Shown: piece by piece, positions 1 through 9,051 of the stretch | How the letters are laid out: every line of letters begins with the position of its first letter | Numbering within the stretch: position 1 is the first letter of the stretch | DNA from: Massilibacillus massiliensis | Lineage (GTDB): Bacteria > Bacillota > Negativicutes > FLKF01 | Reading direction: 5' to 3' | Assembly: GCF_900086705.1 (NCBI RefSeq) | Contig: NZ_LT575483.1 | Location: 3,743,459 to 3,807,458, forward strand | DNA length: 64,000 nucleotides | The notes under the pieces: generated by a model | Database searches by the model: none | What the model saw: only the letters and a program-made list of their open reading frames with translations | What the model was told of the DNA's origin: nothing | Program-made: the position numbers and the translations under genes

Positions 1-25
1 AAAAATGCGGCATCCCCTTAGTCTT

Positions 26-75
26 TGCGTATCTGGCCTTTCCGTAAAAACACGCTCCGAAGGATGAAAAAGCCC
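26..75 (+). repeat. partial copy of dispersed repeat R2
   Basis: The stretch resembles the conserved left part of the R2 repeats at 18762-18945 and 21212-21396: the GGCCTTTTCCGGAAAAA-like segment followed by CGTTCCGAAGGATGAAAA. Only about 50 bases match; the long inverted repeat of the full copies is absent. A 79-codon reading frame runs through it from 25, but it has no ribosome site and no protein-like features, so it is not called as a gene. Confidence 0.5.
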
Positions 76-139
76 TTTAATTTTTTAAAACAAGATGGTA
101 ATACTAAATATGGATGTGTCAGGGTATTTATATTTTCTA

Positions 140-168
140 TTGACAATTTTCATGGGAATGATTATCAT
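140..168 (+). promoter_or_regulatory. promoter of the copA-csoR operon
   Basis: TTGACA at 140-145 and TATCAT at 163-168 are separated by exactly 17 bases, a good sigma-70-type promoter. The predicted transcription start, near 175, lies just before the CsoR-type palindrome at 179-197. Confidence 0.75.
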
Positions 169-178
169 ATAAATATAC

Positions 179-197
179 ACCACCCTGGTGGGGTGGT
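179..197 (+). promoter_or_regulatory. CsoR-type copper operator
   Basis: ACCACCC (179-185), a 5-base spacer and GGGTGGT (191-197) form a perfect inverted repeat. G/C tracts flanked by A/T are the usual form of CsoR operators. The site overlaps the expected transcription start of copA, so a bound repressor would block initiation. csoR itself is the last gene of the operon, which makes autoregulation likely (inference). Confidence 0.75.
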
Positions 198-278
198 AGA
201 ATGCGGAATCGTGTTTTGGGATATGCTAGCTAGCAAACAAATTACGCATACTTTTGAATTTTGAAAGGAGCAAAAAAT

Positions 279-2834
279 TTGAAGACGAAATTTGATATTA
301 CGGGCATGACATGTTCGGCGTGTTCTGCGCACGTAGAAAAAAGTGTACGTAAATTGCAAGGCGTAGAAGAAGTGACCGTAAACTTACTTGCGAATCATAT
401 GCAAGTTTCTTATAATGAAGATTTAGTAACTGAAAAACAGATCTGCGGTGCAGTTATTGCGGCCGGTTATGGTGCGACTGTAAATGCCCCGGGTGCTGTA
501 AACAAGGATAATAAAGGGAAAGATGCACAGAATCAGGTACAAACAGAAATCGCACAAATGAAATTCCGTTTCTTTTTGTCGGTCGCTTTTTCGATTCCAT
601 TAATGTATATCGCGATGGCACATATGTTTTCATTACCATCTCCGGCATTTTTTCATGGAACAGAAAATGCACTCGGTTTTGTGTTCACACAATTTTTATT
701 AACACTCCCGATTGTATATGTGAATCGTAAGTATTTTTCCAATGGCTTTAAGACCTTGTTTAAAGGGACACCGAATATGGATGCGCTTATTGCAATTGGA
801 TCGTCAGCAGCGCTTATATATGGTATTTTTGCTATTTATTCTATAGGGTATGGTTTAGGACATGGTGATACGGCGTTAGTAGATCGTTACAGAATGGATT
901 TGTATTTTGAATCAGCGGCAATGATATTGACCCTGATCACTTTTGGAAAACTATTAGAAACGAAATCAAAAGGAAAAACTTCTGAAGCAATTACTAAGCT
1001 GATGAATCTTGCGCCTAAAACGGCAACTGTTTTACGGGATAACCAAGAAGTCGAAGTTTCCGTAGATGAAGTGATCGTTGGAGATATTGTACTTGTAAAA
1101 CCGGGACAGAATATTCCGGTAGATGGTCTGGTGATCAAGGGGAGCTCTTTTATTGATCAGTCTGCAATTACTGGAGAAAGTATTCCTGTAGAAAAGAAAA
1201 AAGGGGATGCTGTAATTGCAGCAACGATGAATAAAATTGGTGCATTAGAAGTAAAGGCTACGAAAGTTGGAAACGATACAACGCTTGCACAGATTATTCA
1301 ACTCGTCGAAGATGCAAGCTCGAGCAAAGCGCCGATTGCAAAATTAGCGGATAAGATCAGTGGGATTTTTGTGCCAGTGGTTATTTCCATCGCACTGCTT
1401 GCAGCGATCGTTTGGTTTTTGTTAGGTGCGAGCTTTGATTTTGCATTGTCAATAGGAATTGCCGTTTTAGTTATTTCTTGTCCGTGTGCGCTCGGCTTGG
1501 CAACACCCGTTGCGATCATGGTTGGTACAGGGAAAGGCGCGGAGCACGGGATCTTAATTAAATCAGCAGAGAGTCTGGAGATCACCCATAATGTAGATAC
1601 GGTAGTTTTAGATAAGACAGGAACAATTACAGAAGGAAAGCCAAAGGTAACCGATGTCGTTTGTACTTCAAATATCAGTGAAGAAAAATTATTGCAGGTT
1701 GCGGCTTCGCTGGAGAAACAGTCAGAACATCCATTGTCGGTTGCAATTGTAGAATATGGGGAGACCAAGGGCACTGAAATTTTAAGTGTTGATGATTTTC
1801 AAGCCGTATCAGGGCAAGGTATTCAAGGTGAGATAGATGGCGTAAAATACTTTGCAGGAAATGCAAAATTTATGCAAAAAAATCAAGTGATATTAGATGG
1901 ATTTGTACAAAGTGGTGATGCTTTAGCCGCAGATGGAAAAACGCCGCTTTACTTTGCAAATGATGCGGGTGCAGTATTGGGGATTATTGCTGTGGCTGAC
2001 ACAGTGAAACCGACCAGCAAGGAAGCAATTCAGCGTTTAGTAGATCATGGGATAGAAGTGGTTATGCTGACCGGCGACCATCAGCGCACTGCAGAAGCAA
2101 TTCAGAAACAAGTGAACGTTTCAAGTGTCATTGCTGAAGTCTTACCGCAGGATAAAGAAATGGCAATTCGTAATTTACAAGAGCAAGGTAAAAAAGTCGC
2201 TATGGTTGGTGATGGGATCAACGATGCTCCGGCATTGGCAAGGGCTGATGTGGGTATCGCGATCGGTTCAGGGACTGATATTGCAATCGAATCTGCTGAC
2301 ATTGTATTAATGAAAAGTGATTTGCTTGATGTATTTACGGCAATTGAACTGAGTAAAGCTGTTATAAAAAATATCAAAATGAATTTATTTTGGGCATTTT
2401 TCTATAATGTAATCGGGATTCCACTGGCTGTCGGTATTTTTTACACAATCTTGGGATGGAAGTTAAATCCTATGTTTGCTGCAGCTGCAATGAGTTTGAG
2501 CTCTGTTAGTGTGGTGTCAAATGCACTGAGATTGAAGTTATTTCAACCTTATAAACTAAAAGAGAAAACTCTGCAAACAAGTGGTTATATAGAAATAAAT
2601 GAAAAAGAAAAGGAAGTAGAAAAAATGAAAAAAGTTATTATCATTGAAGGTATGATGTGTAATCATTGCAAAAAAAATGTAGAAACAATTTTAGGCGAAC
2701 TCAATGGCGTAGAACAAGTTACGGTAGATTTAGAAAAGAAATCAGCGACTTTGGTGCTTTCCGAAGATATTTCGGATGAAGTATTAAAACAGACGATTGT
2801 GGATGCCGACTATCAAGTAGTCTCTATTCAATAG
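279..2834 (+). CDS. copA: Cu(I)-exporting P1B-type ATPase with C-terminal CopZ-like domain
   Basis: Membrane ATPase that exports cytosolic Cu(I). An N-terminal metal-binding domain carries GMTCSAC (Cys12, Cys15). Then come the membrane helices, the TGES actuator motif, the copper-path CPC (401-403), the phosphorylation site DKTGT (Asp445) and GDGINDAP. Unusually, a second complete heavy-metal domain (GMMCNHC, Cys794/Cys797) is attached at the C terminus through a charged linker. The TTG at 279 is chosen because AAAGGAG at 264-270 lies 8 bases before it; the in-frame TTG at 261 has no such site. csoR follows 18 bases downstream in the same operon. The family is certain; copper rather than silver specificity rests on CPC and the CsoR operator. 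Confidence 0.95.
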   Translation: MKTKFDITGMTCSACSAHVEKSVRKLQGVEEVTVNLLANHMQVSYNEDLVTEKQICGAVIAAGYGATVNAPGAVNKDNKGKDAQNQVQTEIAQMKFRFFLSVAFSIPLMYIAMAHMFSLPSPAFFHGTENALGFVFTQFLLTLPIVYVNRKYFSNGFKTLFKGTPNMDALIAIGSSAALIYGIFAIYSIGYGLGHGDTALVDRYRMDLYFESAAMILTLITFGKLLETKSKGKTSEAITKLMNLAPKTATVLRDNQEVEVSVDEVIVGDIVLVKPGQNIPVDGLVIKGSSFIDQSAITGESIPVEKKKGDAVIAATMNKIGALEVKATKVGNDTTLAQIIQLVEDASSSKAPIAKLADKISGIFVPVVISIALLAAIVWFLLGASFDFALSIGIAVLVISCPCALGLATPVAIMVGTGKGAEHGILIKSAESLEITHNVDTVVLDKTGTITEGKPKVTDVVCTSNISEEKLLQVAASLEKQSEHPLSVAIVEYGETKGTEILSVDDFQAVSGQGIQGEIDGVKYFAGNAKFMQKNQVILDGFVQSGDALAADGKTPLYFANDAGAVLGIIAVADTVKPTSKEAIQRLVDHGIEVVMLTGDHQRTAEAIQKQVNVSSVIAEVLPQDKEMAIRNLQEQGKKVAMVGDGINDAPALARADVGIAIGSGTDIAIESADIVLMKSDLLDVFTAIELSKAVIKNIKMNLFWAFFYNVIGIPLAVGIFYTILGWKLNPMFAAAAMSLSSVSVVSNALRLKLFQPYKLKEKTLQTSGYIEINEKEKEVEKMKKVIIIEGMMCNHCKKNVETILGELNGVEQVTVDLEKKSATLVLSEDISDEVLKQTIVDADYQVVSIQ
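2610..2627 (+). promoter_or_regulatory. possible internal ribosome site and start for a free CopZ
   Basis: Inside copA, AAGGAAG at 2610-2616 precedes an in-frame ATG at 2625-2627 by 8 bases. Translation from here would release the last 69 residues as a stand-alone CopZ-type copper chaperone starting MKKVIIIEGMMCNHC, the normal length and start of that family. The signal is visible; its use is inference. Confidence 0.45.
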
Positions 2835-2852
2835 TTATTTGGAGGAGCGTCT

Positions 2853-3116
2853 ATGAAAGCTGATCGTAAAAAAGTAAGTCGTCTTTTAAAGACGGCACGA
2901 GGTCAAATTGACGGTATTATAAAAATGGTAGAAGAAGATCGATATTGCATTGATGTGTTTAACCAGATCTTAGCTACACGATCTTTGCTCAACTCTGTGA
3001 ATAAAGAGATTATTCATGGACATTTGGAAAACTGCGTGAAACAGTCCTTCGAAGAAGGCAAAGAAGAAGAAAAGATCGCAGAAGTCCTCATGATTATGGA
3101 TAAACTATCAAAATAA
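2853..3116 (+). CDS. csoR: copper-sensing transcriptional repressor CsoR
   Basis: Cytosolic all-helical DNA-binding repressor of 87 residues, the usual CsoR length. The Cu(I) ligand set of the family is complete: Cys32 in RYCIDV, His57 and Cys61 in HGHLENC. The start ATG follows GGAGGAG (2841-2847). It is the second gene of the copA operon and is followed directly by an intrinsic terminator. The operator at 179-197 is its likely target, so Cu(I) binding should release the promoter and induce both genes. FrmR/RcnR relatives have different ligand sets, so CsoR is the best assignment. Confidence 0.93.
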   Translation: MKADRKKVSRLLKTARGQIDGIIKMVEEDRYCIDVFNQILATRSLLNSVNKEIIHGHLENCVKQSFEEGKEEEKIAEVLMIMDKLSK

Positions 3117-3118
3117 TG

Positions 3119-3148
3119 AAAATCCACCGATTTAATCGGTGGATTTTT
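3119..3148 (+). terminator. intrinsic terminator of copA-csoR
   Basis: AATCCACCGAT and ATCGGTGGATT form a stem with a 3-base loop, followed by a T run. It begins two bases after the csoR stop. The stem sequence is nearly the same as the terminator at 5835-5867. Confidence 0.9.
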
Positions 3149-3200
3149 CAGATTCTAGACAAATCATATATTTATGCTAATAATTTAGAAAATAACGAAA

Positions 3201-3376
3201 TTCGTACCACTTATAAACTAGTACGAAGATAGGTTGCCGGTTGGTGAGAAGTGCTCAGATGCTAGGCGCAGTAAGGCGGTGTGAAGGAGTCGTACTTCTG
3301 TACTAGGGCGAGCAGCACCTTGCTGTAACGACGCAGATGCGTGCTTATCCCCGACCCGCTGCCTATCTGTCCATAG
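3201..3376 (-). repeat. dispersed repeat R1, minus-oriented copy
   Basis: About 175 bases that match, as reverse complement, the segment at 18520-18694. Shared landmarks are the end TTCGTACCACTTATAAACTAG, the GCACGCAT block and the GACAGAT end. The copy is visibly richer in G and C than its surroundings and fills the gap between the csoR terminator and the asparaginase gene. In the other copy an internal inverted repeat (GCAGGAAGG / CCTTCCTGC) predicts a hairpin. No coding function is seen. Confidence 0.8.
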
Positions 3377-3465
3377 TTTGCTTGGAGTCTTTTTATTTGC
3401 GTTCATTTATGAATCATAGTAAAATGAGAAAAACTTTGTATTTTTATGAAAGAGGTTGTTTAGTT

Positions 3466-4461
3466 ATGCATAAATTACCAAAAATACTGATTTTAGCAAC
3501 GGGTGGAACGATTGCCGGAAGTGCGGCAAATGATACGGACATGACAAGTTATCAAGCTGGCGCATTGAAAATAGAGACTTTACTTGAGGCAGTTCCACAG
3601 ATTAATTTATATGCAGATGTACAAGGCGAACAAATTTGTGATATAGATAGTTGTAATATGACGGACGAAATCTGGTTTCAATTAGCTGAGAAAGTGAATA
3701 CTTTACTTAGAGATGCATCAATAGATGGTATCGTTATTACGCATGGGACGGATACATTGGAAGAAACGGCATATTTGTTAAATTTAGTTGTAAAACATGC
3801 GAAGCCAGTTGTTCTTGTTGGTGCGATGCGCCCGGCAACGGCTATCAGTGCAGATGGTCCGTTGAATTTGCTCAATGCAGTTAAAGTTGCAATTTGTAAA
3901 GAATCAGCGGGGAAAGGTGTATTAGTTGCAATCAACGATGAAATACACGGTGCGCGCGATGTGACGAAAACCAATACTTCCAGTGTACATACTTTTCAAT
4001 CGCCTGCGTTTGGAATCTTAGGTTGTATCAGCAATGGGCAGCCCATTTTTTATCGTACGCCAATGCGAAATCATACGATAAAGAGTGAATTCTCTTTAGA
4101 AAATCTTACGAATTTGCCAAGAGTAGAAATCGTATATGCCCATGCGAATCAGAATCGGTTTTTGATTGATGCACTGATCAATGCTGGTGTAAAGGGAATT
4201 GTCTATGCTGGGATGGGCAATGGCAGCATTCATTGCAATGCCGAGGAAGGTTTACTGGATGCAGCAAAAGAAGGGATCGTTGTTGTACGAAGTTCACGCA
4301 GTGGCAGCGGACGTGTGACTCGTTCGAATCAAAAATGGGAAGAATTTAATTTTATAAAAGCAGATACGCTAAATCCGCAAAAAGCGCGTATCCTCTTGGC
4401 TCTAGCATTAACGAAAACAAAGGATGCAGAGGTCATACAGCGTATGTTTGATATGTATTGA
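3466..4461 (+). CDS. L-asparaginase, type II-like but cytoplasmic
   Basis: Hydrolyses L-asparagine to aspartate and ammonia. The two family signatures are intact: ATGGTIAG near the N terminus (nucleophile Thr15) and THGTDT at 92-97 (Thr95, Asp96). Overall similarity is to the AnsB (type II) family, including AMRPATAISADGP and VYAGMGNGS, yet no signal peptide precedes the catalytic domain, so the enzyme is expected in the cytoplasm. Start: the ATG at 3466 follows AGAGG at 3451-3455. A longer in-frame extension upstream runs through repeat R1 and has no family similarity, so it was discarded. It is a single gene on the plus strand. Glutaminase side activity cannot be judged from sequence. Confidence 0.92.
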   Translation: MHKLPKILILATGGTIAGSAANDTDMTSYQAGALKIETLLEAVPQINLYADVQGEQICDIDSCNMTDEIWFQLAEKVNTLLRDASIDGIVITHGTDTLEETAYLLNLVVKHAKPVVLVGAMRPATAISADGPLNLLNAVKVAICKESAGKGVLVAINDEIHGARDVTKTNTSSVHTFQSPAFGILGCISNGQPIFYRTPMRNHTIKSEFSLENLTNLPRVEIVYAHANQNRFLIDALINAGVKGIVYAGMGNGSIHCNAEEGLLDAAKEGIVVVRSSRSGSGRVTRSNQKWEEFNFIKADTLNPQKARILLALALTKTKDAEVIQRMFDMY

Positions 4462-4561
4462 TATATAGCCGACTTATTCGTACTGCCGTGATAGATTTTC
4501 AGCAGGAAAAATTTTTCGCTTTTCCGCAATTTAAATTGATATATAGGGGTGTTGATGTAGG

Positions 4562-5836
4562 ATGAATAAAGGAAGAAATAAAAAAGTAACACCCAAAAGA
4601 CAGAAAAATCCAGATAAGAAACAAAAGAGTAAAAAACGAGTATGGATTTTGTTGGGAATTGGTCTTTTATTTGTTGTGGGGTATGTATTTGGTGTTCAAA
4701 ATAAACAGCAAGATAAATCGATGGAAAAAATACCGAATTATGTAGTGGAGAAAACTGGAGCAGGTACGAATATTAATTTTACTGAGAAAACAAAACAAAT
4801 ACATGGGACTGTTGATCAAGTAATACAGGAAAAGGGAGCAACGACACTTGATACAGTACAAATGGATAAAACAGTAAAACGAAAAAATATAGAAGGATCC
4901 ATTTCATGGCATACACGTAAAATTCCGGTTTCGGTTGCAAACGGAGCTGTAGATGAGTTAAAAGCACGTCTTGGAAAAAGGTTAAATGAAATTGGTGCGA
5001 AAATACTACAGACACAAACGGATCAATATAACAATCATACGGCTATACGTTTGGATATTGGGATAGAGGATGAACTTGACGGCGACAAGGTAACGATTAT
5101 TTCAGATACATTATATGTGTTAGAAGAGAAATCGCTGACTGATCAACCGCTTGTTTCTAAAGATACGAGAGCCAAAAAAGCAAAATTGGCATTTGTAATT
5201 GACGATTTTGGTTATGCCAAGGAGCCGATTGCCGCATATGAAATGATTGAACGTCCTCTGACCTTCGCAGTTTTGCCAAATCAAACCTATAGCATAGAGG
5301 CTGCAAATCGTGGTTATAAAAGCGGCAGACAGATTATCTTGCATTTACCGATGGAAGCGCTTAGTGATTCTGCGAAAGTAGAAGAGAAAACAATTGAGGT
5401 TAAAATGACCGATGCTGAGATTAAAGCTATGGTTGATGAACTAACGGAAGCGGTACCGCATATCATCGGCGTAAATAATCATCAGGGATCGAAGGCGACG
5501 TCTAATCAACGTGTCATGCAGGTCGTGCTGCGTGAGCTTATGAACAAAAGATTATTTTTTATCGATAGTAAAACGATTGGAAGCTCCGTTGCATATGATG
5601 TGGCAAAGTCGATGGGTATAAAGACAGGTGAAAATGAAATTTTTTTAGATAATCAAAATGATGTCGCTGCAATAAAAAAGCAAATACGCCAAGCTGCGCA
5701 GATTGCTTTGAAAAGTGGCAGCGCGATTACGATCGGTCATGCGCGTTTAAATACGGCGCAAGCGATTCGCGAATCCATTCCTGAACTTGAGGAACAGGGG
5801 ATTGAATTGGTTTTTGCATCTGCATTATTAAAGTAA
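4562..5836 (+). CDS. divergent polysaccharide deacetylase family protein (YibQ/DUF610)
   Basis: Predicted membrane-anchored exported protein of 424 residues. A basic N terminus is followed by one membrane segment at about residues 25-45 (VWILLGIGLLFVVGYVFG), a long linker of about 150 residues, then the conserved domain from KLAFVIDDFGY (about 210) through ILHLPMEA, VNNHQGS and FFIDSKT to TIGHA near the C terminus. These are the landmarks of the divergent polysaccharide deacetylase family related to NodB-type carbohydrate esterases. The substrate is unknown; cell-envelope glycan is the usual suggestion for the family. It ends at a terminator shared with the convergent chemoreceptor gene. Confidence 0.85.
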   Translation: MNKGRNKKVTPKRQKNPDKKQKSKKRVWILLGIGLLFVVGYVFGVQNKQQDKSMEKIPNYVVEKTGAGTNINFTEKTKQIHGTVDQVIQEKGATTLDTVQMDKTVKRKNIEGSISWHTRKIPVSVANGAVDELKARLGKRLNEIGAKILQTQTDQYNNHTAIRLDIGIEDELDGDKVTIISDTLYVLEEKSLTDQPLVSKDTRAKKAKLAFVIDDFGYAKEPIAAYEMIERPLTFAVLPNQTYSIEAANRGYKSGRQIILHLPMEALSDSAKVEEKTIEVKMTDAEIKAMVDELTEAVPHIIGVNNHQGSKATSNQRVMQVVLRELMNKRLFFIDSKTIGSSVAYDVAKSMGIKTGENEIFLDNQNDVAAIKKQIRQAAQIALKSGSAITIGHARLNTAQAIRESIPELEEQGIELVFASALLK

Positions 5837-5867
5837 AAAATCCACCGAAATCTTCGGTGGATTTTTT
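5835..5867. terminator. bidirectional terminator between convergent genes
   Basis: AAAAAATCCACCGAA pairs with TTCGGTGGATTTTTT. A on one side and T on the other allow use from both strands: the deacetylase gene on plus and the chemoreceptor gene on minus. The minus-strand gene's stop codon begins only a few bases away. Confidence 0.85.
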
Positions 5868-5869
5868 AT

Positions 5870-7873
5870 TTAAACTTTAAATTTATTTACTTCTTCGATT
5901 AGCGCTTGTGCCAGTTTGGATAATTCATTGCTCGATGCGGAGATTTCCTGCATCGTTGCAGATTGTTCTTCTGTAGTTGCTGAAATGCTTTGGGTTTGTT
6001 CAGAGTTTTGCTTACTCATATGCTCAATCTCATTGATTGCAGTAACGATTTTTGTCCGTTCGGATTCAATGTCTTCAACCTTCTTTGAGATTTCAATGAT
6101 TTTTTCCGTAGTGGCAGCAATTACTTTTGCGATATCTTGGAATGCAACGCCTGCTTCGTTTACGACTTGCGTACCGATTTCGGCTTGCAGTGTTTCCTCT
6201 TTCATACCAGAGACCACAGTGTCAGTTTCAGTTTGAATATCATTGATAAGCCCTGTAATTTCATGTGCGGCTTCTTGTGATTGTTCAGCCAGTTTGCGTA
6301 CCTCTTCAGCAACCACTGAAAATCCGCGTCCTTGTTCGCCGGCTCTGGCTGCTTCTATAGCAGCATTTAAAGCGAGTAAGTTGGTCTGTGACGCAATGTT
6401 AGAGATCGTATCAATGATCTGTCCAATACGGATCGATTTTTCTCCTAATTGGTTTGCGCGCTTGGTAGATCCGGTTACCGTAGACTGGATGTTATTCATT
6501 TGCGCAATGGCTTTTTCAATCGAGATATTTCCGTTGGCAATCGTTTGCGTTGCAGCAGCAGTCTGCGTTGATACAGACTTCACATTTTCTGTTACATTAT
6601 GAATATGTGCAGAAATATTGTTGATTAATTGATTTGTGTTATCTACATGTGTCATTTGTGATTGTGCGTTTGCCGCTACCAGAGAGATTGCTTCTGCTGC
6701 ATTCGCTACACCTTGCGCTACTTCTTCACTGCTTAAGGTGAGACCATCACTCGCTGCGTTTACTTTCTCGGCGCTGGATTGAATTTTGGTCGTTAAAAGT
6801 TTTAATTGTTGAATCATATTATTATAGGCATGGCTTAATTCGCCGATTTCATCTTCCGCATGCACTGTAATTGTTTGGGTTAAATCTCCGTTTGCAACCA
6901 GTTTAGTTTGCTTTGCTAAGCCCTTAATCGGTTTGGTTAATATTTTTGTTAAACCAAAAGCAATCAGTACAACAAAAATTGCAGTGACGAGACAAGTAAA
7001 GAGTGAAAAAGTCAACTGTTTACGTGAATTGGAAATGGCGTTATTTTTATCTGTTTCTACGACAAATGACCAGTTGGATTGATTGATCGGTGCATAGCCG
7101 GCGATCATATCACTGCCTTCAGCCGTGGTATAACGAACCGCGCCTGTGTTTTTAATCATTGCGTTTGAAACGGGGGCTAGACTGCTTATATTTGTTAGTG
7201 ATTTCGCGGTTTCCTCGTTTGAGTGCATAATCAAATTGCCCTGTGAATCAGCTAAAAATGCCTGACTTAGTTGATTTTGTGTAGACGATGAGACGATAAA
7301 CTTTAAAAGGCTTAAATCCATGGTTGCCGAGAGTGAGCCAATCACTTTATCTTGACTGTTCTTGATCGGAACGGATAGGATGAAAATTGATTTATTGGAG
7401 TATTTAGAAGAAACCACGTCACTTACCGATATTGCTTTTGCACCGGATAAGATCGGTTTGATATAAGAACGGTCGCTGACGTTTTGGTTTTCTCCGGCAT
7501 CTCTGGCAATTTGCTGTCCATTGATATCACAGACAAACATATTGCTGATATCCGGGAAACTCGTTTTAAAAGATTGCAATAGAGGAATGATTTCATCTGG
7601 CTTCATTTCCTGCATCTTTTGAAGTTTTGCCATGGAATGCAGCAGATTAATTCTATTGAGTAACATATCATCAATTTCTTTGGCAGCATTTACAGCGGCT
7701 GTTTGATTTAGTGTATGTGTAGCTTCAATTTCAGCGTTGTAAGATAAAATCCCATTAAAAATAATGATGATGAACAATGGAATGAGTGCTATGGCAGCAA
7801 ATCCGAAAGTAAGTTTTGTTTTTAGTTTGGTTTTACGATCTAGTGTTTGCATGAATAGAAATAGTTTGTTCAA
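5870..7873 (-). CDS. methyl-accepting chemotaxis protein with extracellular Cache domain
   Basis: Membrane chemoreceptor, about 667 residues. Order: first membrane helix ([19 protein letters not shown]), an extracellular double-Cache-like sensor of about 230 residues (includes DRSYIKPIL and [16 protein letters not shown]), second helix near 285-310 ([20 protein letters not shown]), HAMP, then the cytoplasmic signalling coiled coil with the conserved tip [25 protein letters not shown]. Start: TTG at 7873 is preferred because AAGGG lies 10 bases upstream; the TTG three codons earlier touches the ribosome site. No chemotaxis genes are adjacent. The paralogue at 42220-44199 has the same plan. The ligand is unknown; Cache receptors often sense amino or organic acids. 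Confidence 0.92.
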   Translation of the reverse strand: MNKLFLFMQTLDRKTKLKTKLTFGFAAIALIPLFIIIIFNGILSYNAEIEATHTLNQTAAVNAAKEIDDMLLNRINLLHSMAKLQKMQEMKPDEIIPLLQSFKTSFPDISNMFVCDINGQQIARDAGENQNVSDRSYIKPILSGAKAISVSDVVSSKYSNKSIFILSVPIKNSQDKVIGSLSATMDLSLLKFIVSSSTQNQLSQAFLADSQGNLIMHSNEETAKSLTNISSLAPVSNAMIKNTGAVRYTTAEGSDMIAGYAPINQSNWSFVVETDKNNAISNSRKQLTFSLFTCLVTAIFVVLIAFGLTKILTKPIKGLAKQTKLVANGDLTQTITVHAEDEIGELSHAYNNMIQQLKLLTTKIQSSAEKVNAASDGLTLSSEEVAQGVANAAEAISLVAANAQSQMTHVDNTNQLINNISAHIHNVTENVKSVSTQTAAATQTIANGNISIEKAIAQMNNIQSTVTGSTKRANQLGEKSIRIGQIIDTISNIASQTNLLALNAAIEAARAGEQGRGFSVVAEEVRKLAEQSQEAAHEITGLINDIQTETDTVVSGMKEETLQAEIGTQVVNEAGVAFQDIAKVIAATTEKIIEISKKVEDIESERTKIVTAINEIEHMSKQNSEQTQSISATTEEQSATMQEISASSNELSKLAQALIEEVNKFKV

Positions 7874-8030
7874 ATTACTCAATCCCTTCAGAATGAAATA
7901 TGGTGTATAGGCTGTAATTTGTATATGTATTTAAAAATAATTTATATTTTACTCATTGTTCTAGAAATAACTACAATATCCTTTTAAATATGATAAAAGA
8001 TAATTTTTCAATAGAGCTTTTATACTGTTT

Positions 8031-8822
8031 TTATAAATTTTTCTGGGGATACATAAATGTAGTATATTTTTCTTTCATCTGTTCACGATTTTGTGTGTCC
8101 GGCCAAAGTTCGATAACGGCGTTATCGCGCATGCCGGCGGCTAAGTGTGAATATAGCATTGGATTCTCTTTGCTTAATGTGGCAATCAGTTCTTTGACTT
8201 CTTGCCGTTTGGTTTTGCCATTGATCGGACACGGGCTATCAATAGGACTGAAGCCATGAATGGAGATCGTATCACGGACTTCTTCCTCTCTAAAATATAC
8301 CAGCGGTCGAATGACAGTTAAATCTGTGCGGTCAAGATATGTTTTTGGTAGAAATGTTTTTAGTTGACCAGAATAGAGCAGGCTCATTAAAAAAGTCTCG
8401 ACGGCATCATCATTATGATGTGCATAAGCAATTTTGTTGAAGCCATGTTCTTTCGCAAAGCGATTGATCGCGCCGCGGCGGAAAAAAGCACAAGTAAAAC
8501 AAGGATCTTTTCCATTTTGCTCCTCGATTGTGCCGGCAATGTCAACGGCTTGTGTATAGAACGGGATCGATAATTTCTTACAAAATTCAGCGATTGGTGT
8601 ACTGTCAAAATCCTCAGTAAACATTGGATCTATGGTAATCGCGGCAAGTGTAAAGTTTTTTGGCAAACGGTCACGCATAACAGCGAGCGCATACGTCAAG
8701 AAAGTGCTATCTTTGCCGCCGGATAAACCAATCAGGATGTTATCGCCTTCTTCGATCAAATTGAATTCTACAATTGCCCGCATTAAACGGCTAAAATGTG
8801 TTTGTGGTAAGTGGATCTTCAT
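8031..8822 (-). CDS. TtcA-family PP-loop ATPase (tRNA thiolation-like)
   Basis: Cytosolic adenine nucleotide alpha hydrolase of 263 residues. It has the PP-loop SGGKDS near residue 35, a CFTC motif (about residue 112) followed by RRGAINRFA, HHNDDAVETFL, and the late SPCPINGKTKRQEV segment. The CxxC plus the late cysteine is the pattern that holds a 4Fe-4S cluster in TtcA, which makes 2-thiocytidine-32 in tRNA. Many Bacillota and Clostridia carry TtcA-like paralogues of unproven substrate, so no symbol is given. The start ATG follows GAGGTGC. It is encoded divergently from the pyrophosphatase. Confidence 0.85.
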   Translation of the reverse strand: MKIHLPQTHFSRLMRAIVEFNLIEEGDNILIGLSGGKDSTFLTYALAVMRDRLPKNFTLAAITIDPMFTEDFDSTPIAEFCKKLSIPFYTQAVDIAGTIEEQNGKDPCFTCAFFRRGAINRFAKEHGFNKIAYAHHNDDAVETFLMSLLYSGQLKTFLPKTYLDRTDLTVIRPLVYFREEEVRDTISIHGFSPIDSPCPINGKTKRQEVKELIATLSKENPMLYSHLAAGMRDNAVIELWPDTQNREQMKEKYTTFMYPQKNL

Positions 8823-9051
8823 AAAGCACCTCGACTATCTAATGGAATTTATTTTTATTATAGAGCATGACAGATATAAAATAAAAGTGACAAATGTTTA
8901 AATTTATAAATTTTTTGACAATAATATAATGATTGGTCTTTTCTAAGTAAGCCGAAATGTCGTATAATGATAAGTAAACGCATTTTATGATGTTACTTGG
9001 AAAGTTTTTATATAATTTTATAAATAACTGATTAACAACTTGGAGGTACAT

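Noticed and set aside
25-264. 79-codon frame before copA
   Set aside because: It runs through a repeat fragment, the promoter and the CsoR operator; no ribosome site or recognisable protein.
3337-3465. N-terminal extension of the asparaginase
   Set aside because: It lies in repeat R1, lacks family similarity, and a better start with a ribosome site exists at 3466.
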